Assembly: GCA_002633315.1 (NCBI GenBank)
Contig: NWBN01000027.1
Location: forward strand, 62,001 to 126,000
Length of the DNA: 64,000 nt
Reading direction: 5' to 3'
Source of the DNA: Bacteroidales bacterium Phil6
GTDB taxonomy: Bacteria; Bacteroidota; Bacteroidia; Bacteroidales; F082
Below the pieces are notes generated by a model. The model had not been told where the DNA came from. It searched no databases and saw only the letters and a program-made list of their open reading frames with translations. Both the position numbers and the translations under genes were made by a program. Shown here piece after piece: positions 55,591 to 64,000 of this stretch. Position 1 is the first letter of the stretch. Each line of letters starts with the position of its first letter.

Positions 55591-57177
55591 TTAATAAACC
55601 ACTTTTACAACTTTTCTTGAATAATCAGTGACAACATTCAACAAATAGCCGCCACTTTTAAGGTTACCGGTATTAAACATCTCGGATAGTGACAAACTAT
55701 GCTTACCTGCACAAAAAGAACCATAATTTTTTTCACATATCAATGCTCCGGTGATAGAATATAACTTCAAAGTCACATCGGATGTCTCGCGTAAATCTAT
55801 CTCACAGACACTATTAGAAGACAAAGGATTAGGCATGATTTTTATATTCATTTCATAATTATTCTCATCAATATAAATATCATTGAACTCATAAGTTCCA
55901 AGGTCTATGATACCATTGAACACACGTTGGTTGCCTGCAAGGTCAAGAGAAGGAAAAGTAAAGCCCGGTATTTCATTCATTCCATAATCTATACATGGAC
56001 TTGACTTTGTCAATCTGAAGTCATTATTATCGAAATCCACGAATTGAGGATCTTCCAACAACATATTCTCAACAGTCACCTCTGCAAAAGCGGTATGTAT
56101 GCTTTCCATTCCGTTCTGCAAAGCCACATTATAAAGATCCAACTTTGTCTCGCCATCCCAGACCCAAATCTGAGAACCATCCAAAGAAGATGAATGAGCC
56201 CAATGATTACCCCAAATAATAGAATTATAGAATTTAGGGTGAGCCTCAAAGGCGCACTGCATGCCACCACCGCCTGCAGATTCGCAAGTATTGTTTATCA
56301 TGCTGAGATTGACAAAAAGAGGGTCGGCTGTTGCCACGGCAAGGCCTCCGCCATAGTGAACAGCGTTATTATCATAAAGCAAGACATTAGACATGACAAC
56401 GTCGAGATGTTTGGAACGTTGAACTCCCAAACCTCCGGCATTACATGCAAAATTATCATTTATTACAGCTCTATCGAGCACTACGGAACAGCTGTCGAAA
56501 GCAAGACCTCCCCCATAGCATACGGCACATTCATTACCATGAACATACATATCTTCCATTTTAACATTGCATTTCAGGAATGACATGCCGGCACCATGCA
56601 AATAAATATCACCTTCTACGTTATATCCTTTATTGTCAGCCACTTCTATCTTACGGAACTCCAAATCCGAATTTTCCGCATACAGAGCGCCTCCACGTTT
56701 CCACATGATATTATTTCTGAATTTACAGTTAGTCACAAGTATGTTCTTAGTGTCATAAATACGCAATGCACCACCATAAGGATCTTCCGGTATTGCTTTA
56801 CCATATTCAAAATTACAATAAGACAAAACAACCGATTCATTGCAATTTTCCAACCTTATGCCGTTCCATGCCCCATTACCCTTATGGGTGAGATAAAAAC
56901 CTGTGGTATCGGCAACAGTAAAATAAATAGAATCTGTTTCTGTACCAACAGCTTCTATTCCGCCATTGACGACAATGCCGCAATAATCTTCAAAAATGAC
57001 ACGAGTACCTTCTTCAATAAAAAGCACGGTACCCGGTAAAACTGTAACATCACCTTTTACAATAACGGTATCAGCGCTCCAAATTCCGCTTTGTTCTCCG
57101 CTAACCTCGATCGTTTGAGCTTTACCAATAAAAAAGCACGCAATCAACAGTGAAAATAAAATAAATCTCATAGACAT
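55591..57177 (-). CDS. Parallel beta-helix surface protein with T9SS sorting domain
   Basis: Secreted protein of 528 residues. A signal peptide (ending FIGKAQ) is followed by beta-helix coils with repeated GGALRIYD, GGALYAEN, GGGLAFDS, GGLAVATA and GGGMQCAF segments. These are of the kind found in polysaccharide-binding or lyase-like beta helices and chlamydial Pmp-like repeats. The C-terminus (KIMPNPLSSNSVCEIDLR to GGYLLNVVTDYSRKVVKVVY) is a T9SS type A sorting domain. No catalytic motif was identified. It is the first gene of an operon with YfhO and two glycosyltransferases. ATGs at 57177 and 57171 are both possible; a -7 element lies just upstream. Confidence 0.85.
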   Translation of the reverse strand: MSMRFILFSLLIACFFIGKAQTIEVSGEQSGIWSADTVIVKGDVTVLPGTVLFIEEGTRVIFEDYCGIVVNGGIEAVGTETDSIYFTVADTTGFYLTHKGNGAWNGIRLENCNESVVLSYCNFEYGKAIPEDPYGGALRIYDTKNILVTNCKFRNNIMWKRGGALYAENSDLEFRKIEVADNKGYNVEGDIYLHGAGMSFLKCNVKMEDMYVHGNECAVCYGGGLAFDSCSVVLDRAVINDNFACNAGGLGVQRSKHLDVVMSNVLLYDNNAVHYGGGLAVATADPLFVNLSMINNTCESAGGGGMQCAFEAHPKFYNSIIWGNHWAHSSSLDGSQIWVWDGETKLDLYNVALQNGMESIHTAFAEVTVENMLLEDPQFVDFDNNDFRLTKSSPCIDYGMNEIPGFTFPSLDLAGNQRVFNGIIDLGTYEFNDIYIDENNYEMNIKIMPNPLSSNSVCEIDLRETSDVTLKLYSITGALICEKNYGSFCAGKHSLSLSEMFNTGNLKSGGYLLNVVTDYSRKVVKVVY

Positions 57178-57184
57178 TTTTTTG

Positions 57185-57192
57185 CAAAGATA
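57185..57192 (-). promoter_or_regulatory. -7 promoter element for envelope operon
   Basis: TATCTTTG on the minus strand, 7 bases before the ATG at 57177 and 13 before that at 57171. It favours the second ATG unless the mRNA is nearly leaderless. Confidence 0.55.
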
Positions 57193-57613
57193 TAAATTCT
57201 TTTCTATTTCAACTCATTTGACAATACAAAAATCATCATTTTTAATTATTTTTAAGAAATAACTACTGTAACATTATTAAATTGAAAATGAATTTTAATA
57301 TTTCTAACGGCACTTTACCCTCGCCGCGTACCCCTCCACATTATAATATTTAAAACTACACAAAACGGTCCAAATTAAATATTTTATATGTTATTTTAAA
57401 ATTTTTATTATGATTATAAGTGATAATTAAAGATTTTTGATTTAAAATATATAATATAAATCAACTAATATGAAATAAAAATAAATCCTTATTCTAAAAA
57501 TATATTAACTTCCATTACAAGATAAAACTTCAAAAATAAAAGACAGATTTCCACAAACGGGAAAAAAGTTTTTTCCGGCAAAAAAAAGACAGTGTATTAT
57601 TATTCTTATTCTA

Positions 57614-57645
57614 TTGGTTTCCATATTAAAAAAACTGTATCTTTG
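57614..57645 (+). promoter_or_regulatory. Promoter of mutA-mutB
   Basis: TTG (57614-57616), 21 bases, then TATCTTTG (57638-57645), 35 bases before the ATG at 57681. Confidence 0.65.
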
Positions 57646-57680
57646 CAAAAAAAATCAGAAACGAAATTAATCAAAATAAT

Positions 57681-59531
57681 ATGAGTGATCAAAAGAAACT
57701 TTTTGAGGAATTTCCACCAATAACTACGGAACAGTGGGAATCAGTAATAGAAAAAGACCTCAAAGGAGCCGATTATGACAAAAAATTAGTCTGGAAAACA
57801 GCGGAAGGTTTTAGCGTTAGACCTTATTACCGTTCAGAAAATCTAGACTCGGCAGCATGGATAAATGCTTTGCCCGATGAGTTTCCATATATACGAGGAA
57901 ACAAAGAGAAAGGCAATAATTGGCTTGTTTGTCAAGATATTACCGTGACAGACTACGTTACAGCCAACAAAAAGGCACTCGATGCCATCAGCAGAGGAGC
58001 CGAAGCCATCAGTTTTAAATTGGAGTACGACAAACTCTATGACACCATTGAGATTTCCGGACTGTTGAACGGCATTGACGCAAAAAAAGTAGAACTCAGT
58101 TTTTATAACAACAAATATCATCTTCCGCTTTTGGAGATGTTATCCAAGATACCCGGTCTGCACGGTTCACTTAACTATGACCCATTTACAAGGTACATAC
58201 GCCGCGGAACTTGGTTTGTAACAGAGAACACCGACATGGAGTTAGCTTACATCTTAGTCAAGGCAGAGATTCCCGGATTTCAGACCATTGGCGTCAACAG
58301 TCATATTTTCACCAATGCCGGTGCCACCATTACACAAGAGATGGCATTTTCTTTGGCGATAGGCGCGGAATATCTCAACAAGTTGACAGACAGAGAACTC
58401 AACATCAACGAGATAGCACCCAAGATACGTTTCAACGTGGCAGTAGGACAGAATTATTTCATGGAGATAGCCAAGATGCGTGCCTACCGACTTTTATGGG
58501 CGAACATCGTCAAGGCTTACGGTGCCGACGACGAGAACTGCAAGATGCGCATCCATGCATTCAACGCACTCATCAACATGAGTTTATATGATGCATACGT
58601 CAACATGTTGCGTACTACCACCGGCACCATGTCGGCAGTATTGGGCGGCGTTGACTCTTTCAGCGTGACGCCATTCGACAGCACTTACGAAAACAGCAGT
58701 GACTTCGCCGACCGTATAGCCCGCAACCAACAGCTGATACTCAAAGAAGAGTCACATTTCGACAAGGTGGCAGACCCGTCGGCAGGTTCTTATTACATAG
58801 AAAACCTCACAGTATCACTTTGTAAAGCAGCATGGGACCTGTTCCTCAAGATACAGGAAGAAGGAGGCTATCTTGCAGCAGTACGCAGCGGCATGATACA
58901 GAACATGATAAAAGAAAACGCCGCAAAACGTTTCAACAACGTGGCGACAAGAAAAGAGATAATACTCGGCACCAATCAATATCCCAACTTCACGGAATCC
59001 ATGAAGTTCGTTCCGGAGCAGTGGGTGTTTGAAGCCAACGACCGTCGTGAGGAGAAAGCCGAAGTTGACACCATAGTGACATTCCGTGTGGCACAGCAGT
59101 TCGAGAAGTTGCGTTATGCCACTGATGTTTACAGCAAGACACATCAGCGTCCGAGGGCGTGGATGTTCACATACGGCAACCTCGCCATGCTGAAAGCGCG
59201 TTCGCAGTTTGCATCCAATTTCTTTGCCTGTGCAGGATTTGAAATCATCGACAATGCCGGATTCAAGACCCTTGATGACGGTATTGAAGCAGCATTAAGC
59301 CTCAAGCCGGAGATCGTGGTAATCTGTTCTTCAGACGAAGAATACGGCGACGGCAATGCTTTGCGTATCTTTGAAGAATTACAAGATGATACCATAGTGG
59401 TACTTGCCGGTAATCCCGCAGGTACTGCCGACATTCTCAAAGAAGCCGGCATGGAATATTTCATACATGTAAAAAGCAACGTCCTCGAGACTTTACAAAG
59501 TTTTCAGAAAAAATTAGGTATAACTAAATAA
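57681..59531 (+). CDS. mutA: Methylmalonyl-CoA mutase small subunit
   Basis: Non-catalytic partner of the B12-dependent mutase interconverting succinyl-CoA and methylmalonyl-CoA, 616 residues. It has the mutase TIM-barrel fold ([18 protein letters not shown], then [21 protein letters not shown]) and a degenerate C-terminal B12-binding-like domain. As expected for the small chain, that domain lacks the DxHxxG cobalamin ligand. In Bacteroidota the heterodimer works in the succinate-to-propionate route. The mutB gene follows after 14 bases. Confidence 0.96.
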   Translation: MSDQKKLFEEFPPITTEQWESVIEKDLKGADYDKKLVWKTAEGFSVRPYYRSENLDSAAWINALPDEFPYIRGNKEKGNNWLVCQDITVTDYVTANKKALDAISRGAEAISFKLEYDKLYDTIEISGLLNGIDAKKVELSFYNNKYHLPLLEMLSKIPGLHGSLNYDPFTRYIRRGTWFVTENTDMELAYILVKAEIPGFQTIGVNSHIFTNAGATITQEMAFSLAIGAEYLNKLTDRELNINEIAPKIRFNVAVGQNYFMEIAKMRAYRLLWANIVKAYGADDENCKMRIHAFNALINMSLYDAYVNMLRTTTGTMSAVLGGVDSFSVTPFDSTYENSSDFADRIARNQQLILKEESHFDKVADPSAGSYYIENLTVSLCKAAWDLFLKIQEEGGYLAAVRSGMIQNMIKENAAKRFNNVATRKEIILGTNQYPNFTESMKFVPEQWVFEANDRREEKAEVDTIVTFRVAQQFEKLRYATDVYSKTHQRPRAWMFTYGNLAMLKARSQFASNFFACAGFEIIDNAGFKTLDDGIEAALSLKPEIVVICSSDEEYGDGNALRIFEELQDDTIVVLAGNPAGTADILKEAGMEYFIHVKSNVLETLQSFQKKLGITK

Positions 59532-59532
59532 T

Positions 59533-59538
59533 AAGGAG
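59533..59538 (+). promoter_or_regulatory. Shine-Dalgarno-type site before mutB
   Basis: AAGGAG lies seven bases before the mutB ATG. Strong sites of this kind are unusual in Bacteroidota, which mostly lack Shine-Dalgarno sequences. It fixes the mutB start. Confidence 0.7.
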
Positions 59539-59545
59539 CAAAACG

Positions 59546-61696
59546 ATGAAACCGGATTTCAAAAACATAAATATCAACGTTATACCACAGAATGAGGGTA
59601 ACAAGGCTTGGGAAGTCAAACATAATGTAAATCCCGAGTGGGAGACAGCTGAACATATCATGGTACGTCCGGCATATACAGCCGCTGAATTGGAAAACAT
59701 GGAACATCTGAACTATGCAGCCGGTATAGCGCCATTTTTAAGAGGACCTTATTCCACCATGTATGTGATGCGTCCATGGACGATACGTCAGTATGCAGGA
59801 TTCTCTACAGCAGAAGAGTCCAACGCTTTTTACCGTCGCAATTTGGCAGCCGGACAGAAAGGTCTGTCAGTGGCTTTCGACCTAGCCACTCACAGAGGCT
59901 ATGATGCTGATCATGAGAGAGTGATGGGCGATGTCGGAAAGGCTGGTGTCAGTATATGCTCGGTTGAGGACATGAAGATATTGTTCGACCAGATACCACT
60001 CAACAAGATGTCCGTTTCCATGACAATGAATGGCGCTGTATTGCCAATCTTAGCATTTTATATAGTTACAGCATTGGAACAAGGAGCCAAATACGAAGAA
60101 CTGCAAGGCACCATACAAAACGACATTCTTAAAGAGTTCATGGTGCGTAACACCTACATTTATCCTCCGGAGTTCTCCATGCGTATCATTGCCGACATCT
60201 TCGAGTTCACCTCACAAAACATGCCAAAGTTCAATTCCATTTCTATTTCGGGATATCACATGCAGGAAGCGGGTGCCACGGCAGATATTGAATTAGCATA
60301 TACGCTTGCCGATGGATGGGATTATCTACGTACCGGAGTGAAGGCGGGGTTGGATATCGATGCCTTTGCACCGCGTCTGTCATTTTTCTGGGGTTCCGGC
60401 ATGAATCATTTCATGGAAATTGCCAAGATGCGTGCCGCTCGTATGCTGTGGGCAAAGATTGTCAAGACTTTCAATCCAAAGAACGAAAAGTCATTGGCAT
60501 TGCGTACTCATACTCAGACTTCAGGCTGGTCACTGACAGAACAAGATCCGTTCAACAATGTAGCACGTACCTGTATAGAAGCTATGGGGGCCGCTCTCGG
60601 TCATACCCAGTCATTGCACACCAACGCTCTCGACGAGGCTATAGCCCTGCCGACAGACTTCTCAGCACGTATAGCACGTAACACACAGATATACATACAG
60701 GAAGAGACCAATATTTGCAGAGTCGTCGACCCATGGGCAGGCTCATATTATATAGAGTCTCTGACTAAGGAGATAGCAGAGAAAGCTTGGGAACACATCA
60801 TGGAAATAGAAGCCATGGGCGGTATGGCAAAAGCCATAGAGACAGGCCTGCCCAAGATGCGTATAGAAGAGGCAGCAGCACGCAAACAAGCCAAGATAGA
60901 CTCGGGACGCGAGACGATAGTAGGTATCAACAAATACCGCCTCGACCATGAAGATCCCATAGAGACTCTCGAGGTTGACAATACTGCAGTGCGAGAAGCT
61001 CAAATCAAACGTCTCAACACTTTAAGATCCAATCGTAACGAAGCCGATGTGCAACGTTGCCTTGACGCCATCACTGAGGCAGCAAAGACAGGTAAAGGCA
61101 ACTTATTGGCATTGGCTGTAGAAGCCGCAAAATGTCGTGCCTCATTAGGAGAGATATCTATGGCATGCGAGAAGGTGGCCGGTCGTTATAAAGCTGTAAT
61201 ACGTTCTATATCAGGAGTTTATTCTATGGAGACTAAAGATGACAAAAAATTCGCCGAGGCTGTTGCCAAAGCTGATGAATTTGCTAAAATAGAAGGACGC
61301 CGTCCTCGTATCATGATTGCAAAAATGGGACAAGACGGTCACGACCGTGGCGCCAAAGTAGTGGCGACAGGATATGCCGATATAGGTTTCGATGTAGATA
61401 TGGGACCATTGTTCCAGACACCGGCAGAGGCTGCCCGTCAGGCTGTCGAAAACGATGTTCACATACTCGGCGTGTCAAGTCTGGCGGCAGGACATAAAAC
61501 GCTTGTGCCACAGGTGATACAGGAATTGGAAAAACTTGGACGTCCGGATATAATGGTAGTTGTAGGTGGAGTAATACCTCCACAAGATTATCAATTCCTT
61601 TATGATGCCGGTGCAGCGGCAATATTCGGTCCCGGAACTGTGATATCAGATTCAGCTATCAAAATGCTCGACTTGCTCATAGCAGCAAGACATTAA
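59546..61696 (+). CDS. mutB: Methylmalonyl-CoA mutase large (catalytic) subunit
   Basis: Catalytic subunit of the adenosylcobalamin-dependent mutase, 716 residues. The TIM barrel carries the substrate-binding segments [20 protein letters not shown] and [13 protein letters not shown]. The C-terminal B12 domain has the cobalamin ligand His599 in DGHDRG (597-602), followed by [11 protein letters not shown] and [11 protein letters not shown]. The start is set by the AAGGAG site. Together with MutA it forms the complete enzyme. The epimerase and decarboxylase of the pathway are not in the window. Confidence 0.97.
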   Translation: MKPDFKNININVIPQNEGNKAWEVKHNVNPEWETAEHIMVRPAYTAAELENMEHLNYAAGIAPFLRGPYSTMYVMRPWTIRQYAGFSTAEESNAFYRRNLAAGQKGLSVAFDLATHRGYDADHERVMGDVGKAGVSICSVEDMKILFDQIPLNKMSVSMTMNGAVLPILAFYIVTALEQGAKYEELQGTIQNDILKEFMVRNTYIYPPEFSMRIIADIFEFTSQNMPKFNSISISGYHMQEAGATADIELAYTLADGWDYLRTGVKAGLDIDAFAPRLSFFWGSGMNHFMEIAKMRAARMLWAKIVKTFNPKNEKSLALRTHTQTSGWSLTEQDPFNNVARTCIEAMGAALGHTQSLHTNALDEAIALPTDFSARIARNTQIYIQEETNICRVVDPWAGSYYIESLTKEIAEKAWEHIMEIEAMGGMAKAIETGLPKMRIEEAAARKQAKIDSGRETIVGINKYRLDHEDPIETLEVDNTAVREAQIKRLNTLRSNRNEADVQRCLDAITEAAKTGKGNLLALAVEAAKCRASLGEISMACEKVAGRYKAVIRSISGVYSMETKDDKKFAEAVAKADEFAKIEGRRPRIMIAKMGQDGHDRGAKVVATGYADIGFDVDMGPLFQTPAEAARQAVENDVHILGVSSLAAGHKTLVPQVIQELEKLGRPDIMVVVGGVIPPQDYQFLYDAGAAAIFGPGTVISDSAIKMLDLLIAARH

Positions 61697-61720
61697 TCGT
61701 TCTTATAAATATCTGAAACT

Positions 61721-61750
61721 CAAGGTGCAGTTCATTTGAATTGCACCTTG
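61721..61750 (+). terminator. Hairpin terminator after mutB
   Basis: CAAGGTGCAGTT pairs with AATTGCACCTTG (12 bp, one G-T pair) around a six-base loop, 24 bases after the stop. It is followed by TTAATATATG. Confidence 0.75.
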
Positions 61751-61825
61751 TTAATATATGATGACTCGTCAAGTTTTTCAAGAAAATATATTTTCCTGAA
61801 ACACAACGATATATTATTAAAACAT

Positions 61826-61854
61826 GTAGAGACGCCATATTATGACATCTCTAC
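61826..61854 (-). repeat. Dispersed palindromic repeat, copy C
   Basis: A 29-base near-palindrome (GTAGAGACG ... CATCTCTAC) differing from the copy at 37480-37508 at only two positions on the plus strand. It lies 24 bases after the mgsA stop and, read on the minus strand, could serve as its terminator. Confidence 0.8.
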
Positions 61855-61878
61855 AAAATTTTACCTTCAATATGAATA

Positions 61879-62307
61879 TTACAACACTCTGTTGAGATAA
61901 TCCGAATAATCTGTCACCACCGGCTGATAATCAGGGTCGCCAAACAACAAGGAATTTATCAGGAAGTCGGCAGAAGCTCTGTTGCACGCCGTCGGTATGT
62001 CATACAATACGCTAAGACGAAGCAAGGCCTTGACATCTACATCATGAGGCTGACTTGTCATAGGGTCCCAGAAAAAGATCAGGTAATCTATCTTACCTTC
62101 TGAGATGAGTGAACCGAGTTGTTGGTCTCCGCCAAGAGGTCCCGATTTCAGACAACGTACGTTATCGAGTACAGAGGACAACATCTTACCTGTAGTACCG
62201 GTAGCATAGAAGTCATTGCCTTTCAACTTTTTGACATGCTTAGACACCCATTCGAGCAACTCTTTCTTTCTGGCATCGTGCGCCACCAAGGCGATAACTT
62301 TCTTCAT
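61879..62307 (-). CDS. mgsA: Methylglyoxal synthase
   Basis: Converts dihydroxyacetone phosphate to methylglyoxal and phosphate, a glycolytic bypass when phosphate is limiting; 142 residues. The phosphate-binding TGTTG turn, the catalytic Asp region GPLGGDQQLG, FFWDPMTSQPHD and IPTACNRASAD are all intact. It lies six bases after the flavodiiron protein gene and is the last gene of that operon, an uncommon pairing. Confidence 0.95.
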   Translation of the reverse strand: MKKVIALVAHDARKKELLEWVSKHVKKLKGNDFYATGTTGKMLSSVLDNVRCLKSGPLGGDQQLGSLISEGKIDYLIFFWDPMTSQPHDVDVKALLRLSVLYDIPTACNRASADFLINSLLFGDPDYQPVVTDYSDYLNRVL

Positions 62308-62313
62308 GACATA

Positions 62314-63510
62314 TTAATTATTTTGCAACACTGCCATACCTATCGTTTTACCAAGATTATAGAGTTTATCTATATCCTCTTCGCGTATAGGAGCACCTTT
62401 CACCTCCACCGGATCTGCAATGACATTCCATTTAGCACATTCGGCAGTAGCCATTATTGTCTTTACTCCTCCTCCGCTCCAGCTCATACCTCCGAAGATG
62501 CCGAATATTTTATTATGAGGTCTAAACTCAACGAGTTCATGAAGAAGTAAGCTCATATTAGGAAATACACAGCCATAATGCGATGCAGCGCCAAGAACTA
62601 CAGCTTTATATTTCCAGATATCGCTCATTATAAACGATACTTCTGTTTTGGAGATATCATAGACGCGTATATCTTTTATGCCACATTCTGCTACACCTCG
62701 AGCCACGATGTCTGCCATTCTGCCGGTATTGCCGTACATAGAGCCATAAACTATCACCACTCCGTTTTCACCTTCATGTTTGCTCCATTTGGCATAACGT
62801 TCTACCACCCAGGCAAGGTTGCTACGCCATATCAAACCGTGTGAAGGTGCTATCATGCTGATATCCAAAGGTCCAACCTTCTGTATCGCTTTAAGAGCCA
62901 TGGCAGCCACCTTGCCGACTATGTTAGCATAATATCTGCGCATGTCGTCCTCATAAAAACCAAGGTTCGCCTCATCATCGAAGATGGCACCGTTAAGCGC
63001 GCCAAAACCTCCGAAAGCATCATTGGAAAATATTATTTTCGTCTTTTGTTCATAAGTCACCATCGACTCAGGCCAATGTACCATAGGTACCATAAAAAAA
63101 CGGAAAGTATGTTGTCCTGTACACAAAATCTCGCCTTCAGCCACTACCTTCTTATTCTTTATACAACCGTAAAATGCTTCTAATGGACCGAAAGTCTTTG
63201 CATTACCAATGACACAAACATCAGGATATTCCCTTATTATTGCACTGACAGCACCGCTATGATCCGGCTCATCATGATTGATAATCAGATAATCTACTTT
63301 ACGGTCTCCAAGAATGGATTTTATCTTGAAAAGATATTCCGACATAAAACCCTGTTCTACCGGATCTATTAGGGTAACTTTATCATCAACAATAAGATAT
63401 GAATTATAAGAGACACCGTTAGGCAACTCCATGTGATTTTCAAAAAGTTCTGTCCTGCGGTCGTTTACGCCGACATAATAGACATTATCAGCTAAATTAA
63501 TATGGTTCAT
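62314..63510 (-). CDS. A-type flavodiiron protein (FprA family)
   Basis: Cytosolic flavodiiron protein of 398 residues that reduces O2 to water and/or NO to N2O. The N-terminal metallo-beta-lactamase domain holds the di-iron ligands (NHDEPDH with the HxExDH pattern, VHWPESM, and APSHG). The C-terminal flavodoxin domain begins at IVIVYGSMYGNTGRMAD. The upstream gene encodes its likely electron donor, a rubredoxin fused to flavin reductase. A longer in-frame start 21 codons upstream overlaps that gene and was not used; MNHINLADNVYYVG is the family-typical start. Confidence 0.95.
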   Translation of the reverse strand: MNHINLADNVYYVGVNDRRTELFENHMELPNGVSYNSYLIVDDKVTLIDPVEQGFMSEYLFKIKSILGDRKVDYLIINHDEPDHSGAVSAIIREYPDVCVIGNAKTFGPLEAFYGCIKNKKVVAEGEILCTGQHTFRFFMVPMVHWPESMVTYEQKTKIIFSNDAFGGFGALNGAIFDDEANLGFYEDDMRRYYANIVGKVAAMALKAIQKVGPLDISMIAPSHGLIWRSNLAWVVERYAKWSKHEGENGVVIVYGSMYGNTGRMADIVARGVAECGIKDIRVYDISKTEVSFIMSDIWKYKAVVLGAASHYGCVFPNMSLLLHELVEFRPHNKIFGIFGGMSWSGGGVKTIMATAECAKWNVIADPVEVKGAPIREEDIDKLYNLGKTIGMAVLQNN

Positions 63511-63527
63511 AATTAGAGTTTTAGTTA

Positions 63528-64000
63528 TTACAAAGGGACAAAGTCGATAGCACCATGTTTGCATAACGGACATATAATGTCAGCGGGAAGTTCCTCGCCC
63601 TCATAGACCCATCCGCATATCTTGCATCGCCAACCTTTTTTCTTTGTCTTCTCAGGTTTAGGTTTAATATTATCTTGATAACACTGATATGTTACAGATT
63701 CTTTATCAGACAACACTTTAGAGTCCACCACTTCGGCTATAAACATGGTATGCGTACCGAAATCTATAGATTTCACCACACGGCACGAGATGATGGCATT
63801 GGAATACTGAGGGACGTAAAGCACATTGTTGGCAGTACGCTCGAGATTGTCGAAGTCATTAAATTTATCTGTATCTCTTCCTGAATGATATCCGAAACGT
63901 TCAAATATTTCGAAAGGGGTATCAGCAGTAAGACAAGAGATATTAAAGACACAGGAATCCGTTATCATGTCATGAGTAAGATTCAGTTTATTCACCGTTA
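63528..64000 (-). CDS. Flavin reductase-rubredoxin fusion (high-molecular-weight rubredoxin, 5'-partial)
   Basis: Electron carrier that would pass electrons from NAD(P)H through FMN and a rubredoxin iron to the flavodiiron protein next door. The visible 157 residues cover the C-terminal part of the flavin reductase domain (NKLNLTHDMI, FGYHSGRDTDKF, SIDFGTHTMFIAEV). They continue into a rubredoxin domain with its four Cys (CKICGW and CPLCKH). The GTG at 63995 is an internal codon, not a start, because relatives have about 50 more residues before it. The gene therefore continues past the right edge. It lies 17 bases upstream of the flavodiiron gene. Confidence 0.9.
   Translation of the reverse strand, partial: TVNKLNLTHDMITDSCVFNISCLTADTPFEIFERFGYHSGRDTDKFNDFDNLERTANNVLYVPQYSNAIISCRVVKSIDFGTHTMFIAEVVDSKVLSDKESVTYQCYQDNIKPKPEKTKKKGWRCKICGWVYEGEELPADIICPLCKHGAIDFVPL

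Larger units (their letters stand above)
57178..57680. other. AT-rich divergent intergenic region
   Basis: Holds promoter elements for both flanking genes and no credible gene. I looked for a cobalamin riboswitch before mutA and did not see one. Confidence 0.65.

Noticed and set aside
57178..57680. Cobalamin riboswitch upstream of the B12-dependent mutase genes
   Set aside because: No B12-box-like conserved sequence or matching stem arrangement was seen; the region is plain AT-rich DNA with a promoter.
63528..63995. Complete 155-residue rubredoxin-like gene starting at the GTG at 63995
   Set aside because: The sequence before the GTG stays open to the window edge, and family proteins have a longer N-terminal flavin reductase domain; the gene is cut by the edge.

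Overview
The window is from a low-GC member of the Bacteroidota, most likely order Bacteroidales. Three complete genes end in type IX secretion (T9SS) sorting domains. Promoters follow the TTTG / TAnnTTTG pattern of this phylum. Lipoproteins are common, RNase H carries a viroplasmin domain, methylmalonyl-CoA mutase is a MutA/MutB heterodimer, and F-ATPase subunit a has the long N-terminal extension typical of the group. Family or genus cannot be fixed from this sequence. I saw no tRNA, rRNA, CRISPR array or transposase.

Layout. 1-2.5 kb: TetR-regulated efflux operon (TetR, TolC, HlyD-type adaptor), cut by the left edge. 2.7-12.7 kb: housekeeping and envelope genes (M3 and M28 peptidases, ornithine carbamoyltransferase, a fused double ATPase of the oligopeptide ABC family, a ROK kinase, a rhodanese lipoprotein, an MscS channel). 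12.9-17.7 kb: a 1499-residue T9SS surface protein followed by a small exported protein with a sorting-like tail. 18-23.1 kb: F-ATPase genes atpB-E-F-H-A-G, with beta and epsilon absent. 23.3-26.8 kb: RNase H plus an unknown zinc-ribbon protein, then a tcdA/TatD/phosphatase operon. 27.2-35.3 kb: HdeD-like membrane protein, AraC regulator, FtsH, phosphoglycerate mutase, polysaccharide deacetylase, SGNH hydrolase, Ig-like lipoprotein.

35.3-50.6 kb is the accessory region. It opens with the remnant of a T9SS gene, a lipoprotein and about 1 kb of AT-rich repeated DNA. Then comes one tightly packed minus-strand operon that joins a type I restriction-modification system (hsdM, hsdS, hsdR) to a single-TRD S-like protein, a Fic protein, a DUF2971 protein, a membrane-anchored KAP-type NTPase and a YgjP metallopeptidase. 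A small PD-(D/E)XK-like protein lies beyond it. The island lies between inverted copies of a 22-bp sequence and has mosaic base composition. It is the best candidate for an undescribed or little-described composite defence system.

50.6-57.2 kb: an envelope operon with a T9SS parallel-beta-helix protein, a large YfhO-type membrane protein and two glycosyltransferases. 57.7-61.7 kb: mutA-mutB for the succinate/propionate pathway. 61.9-64 kb: an operon of flavin reductase-rubredoxin (cut by the right edge), an A-type flavodiiron protein for O2 or NO detoxification, and methylglyoxal synthase.
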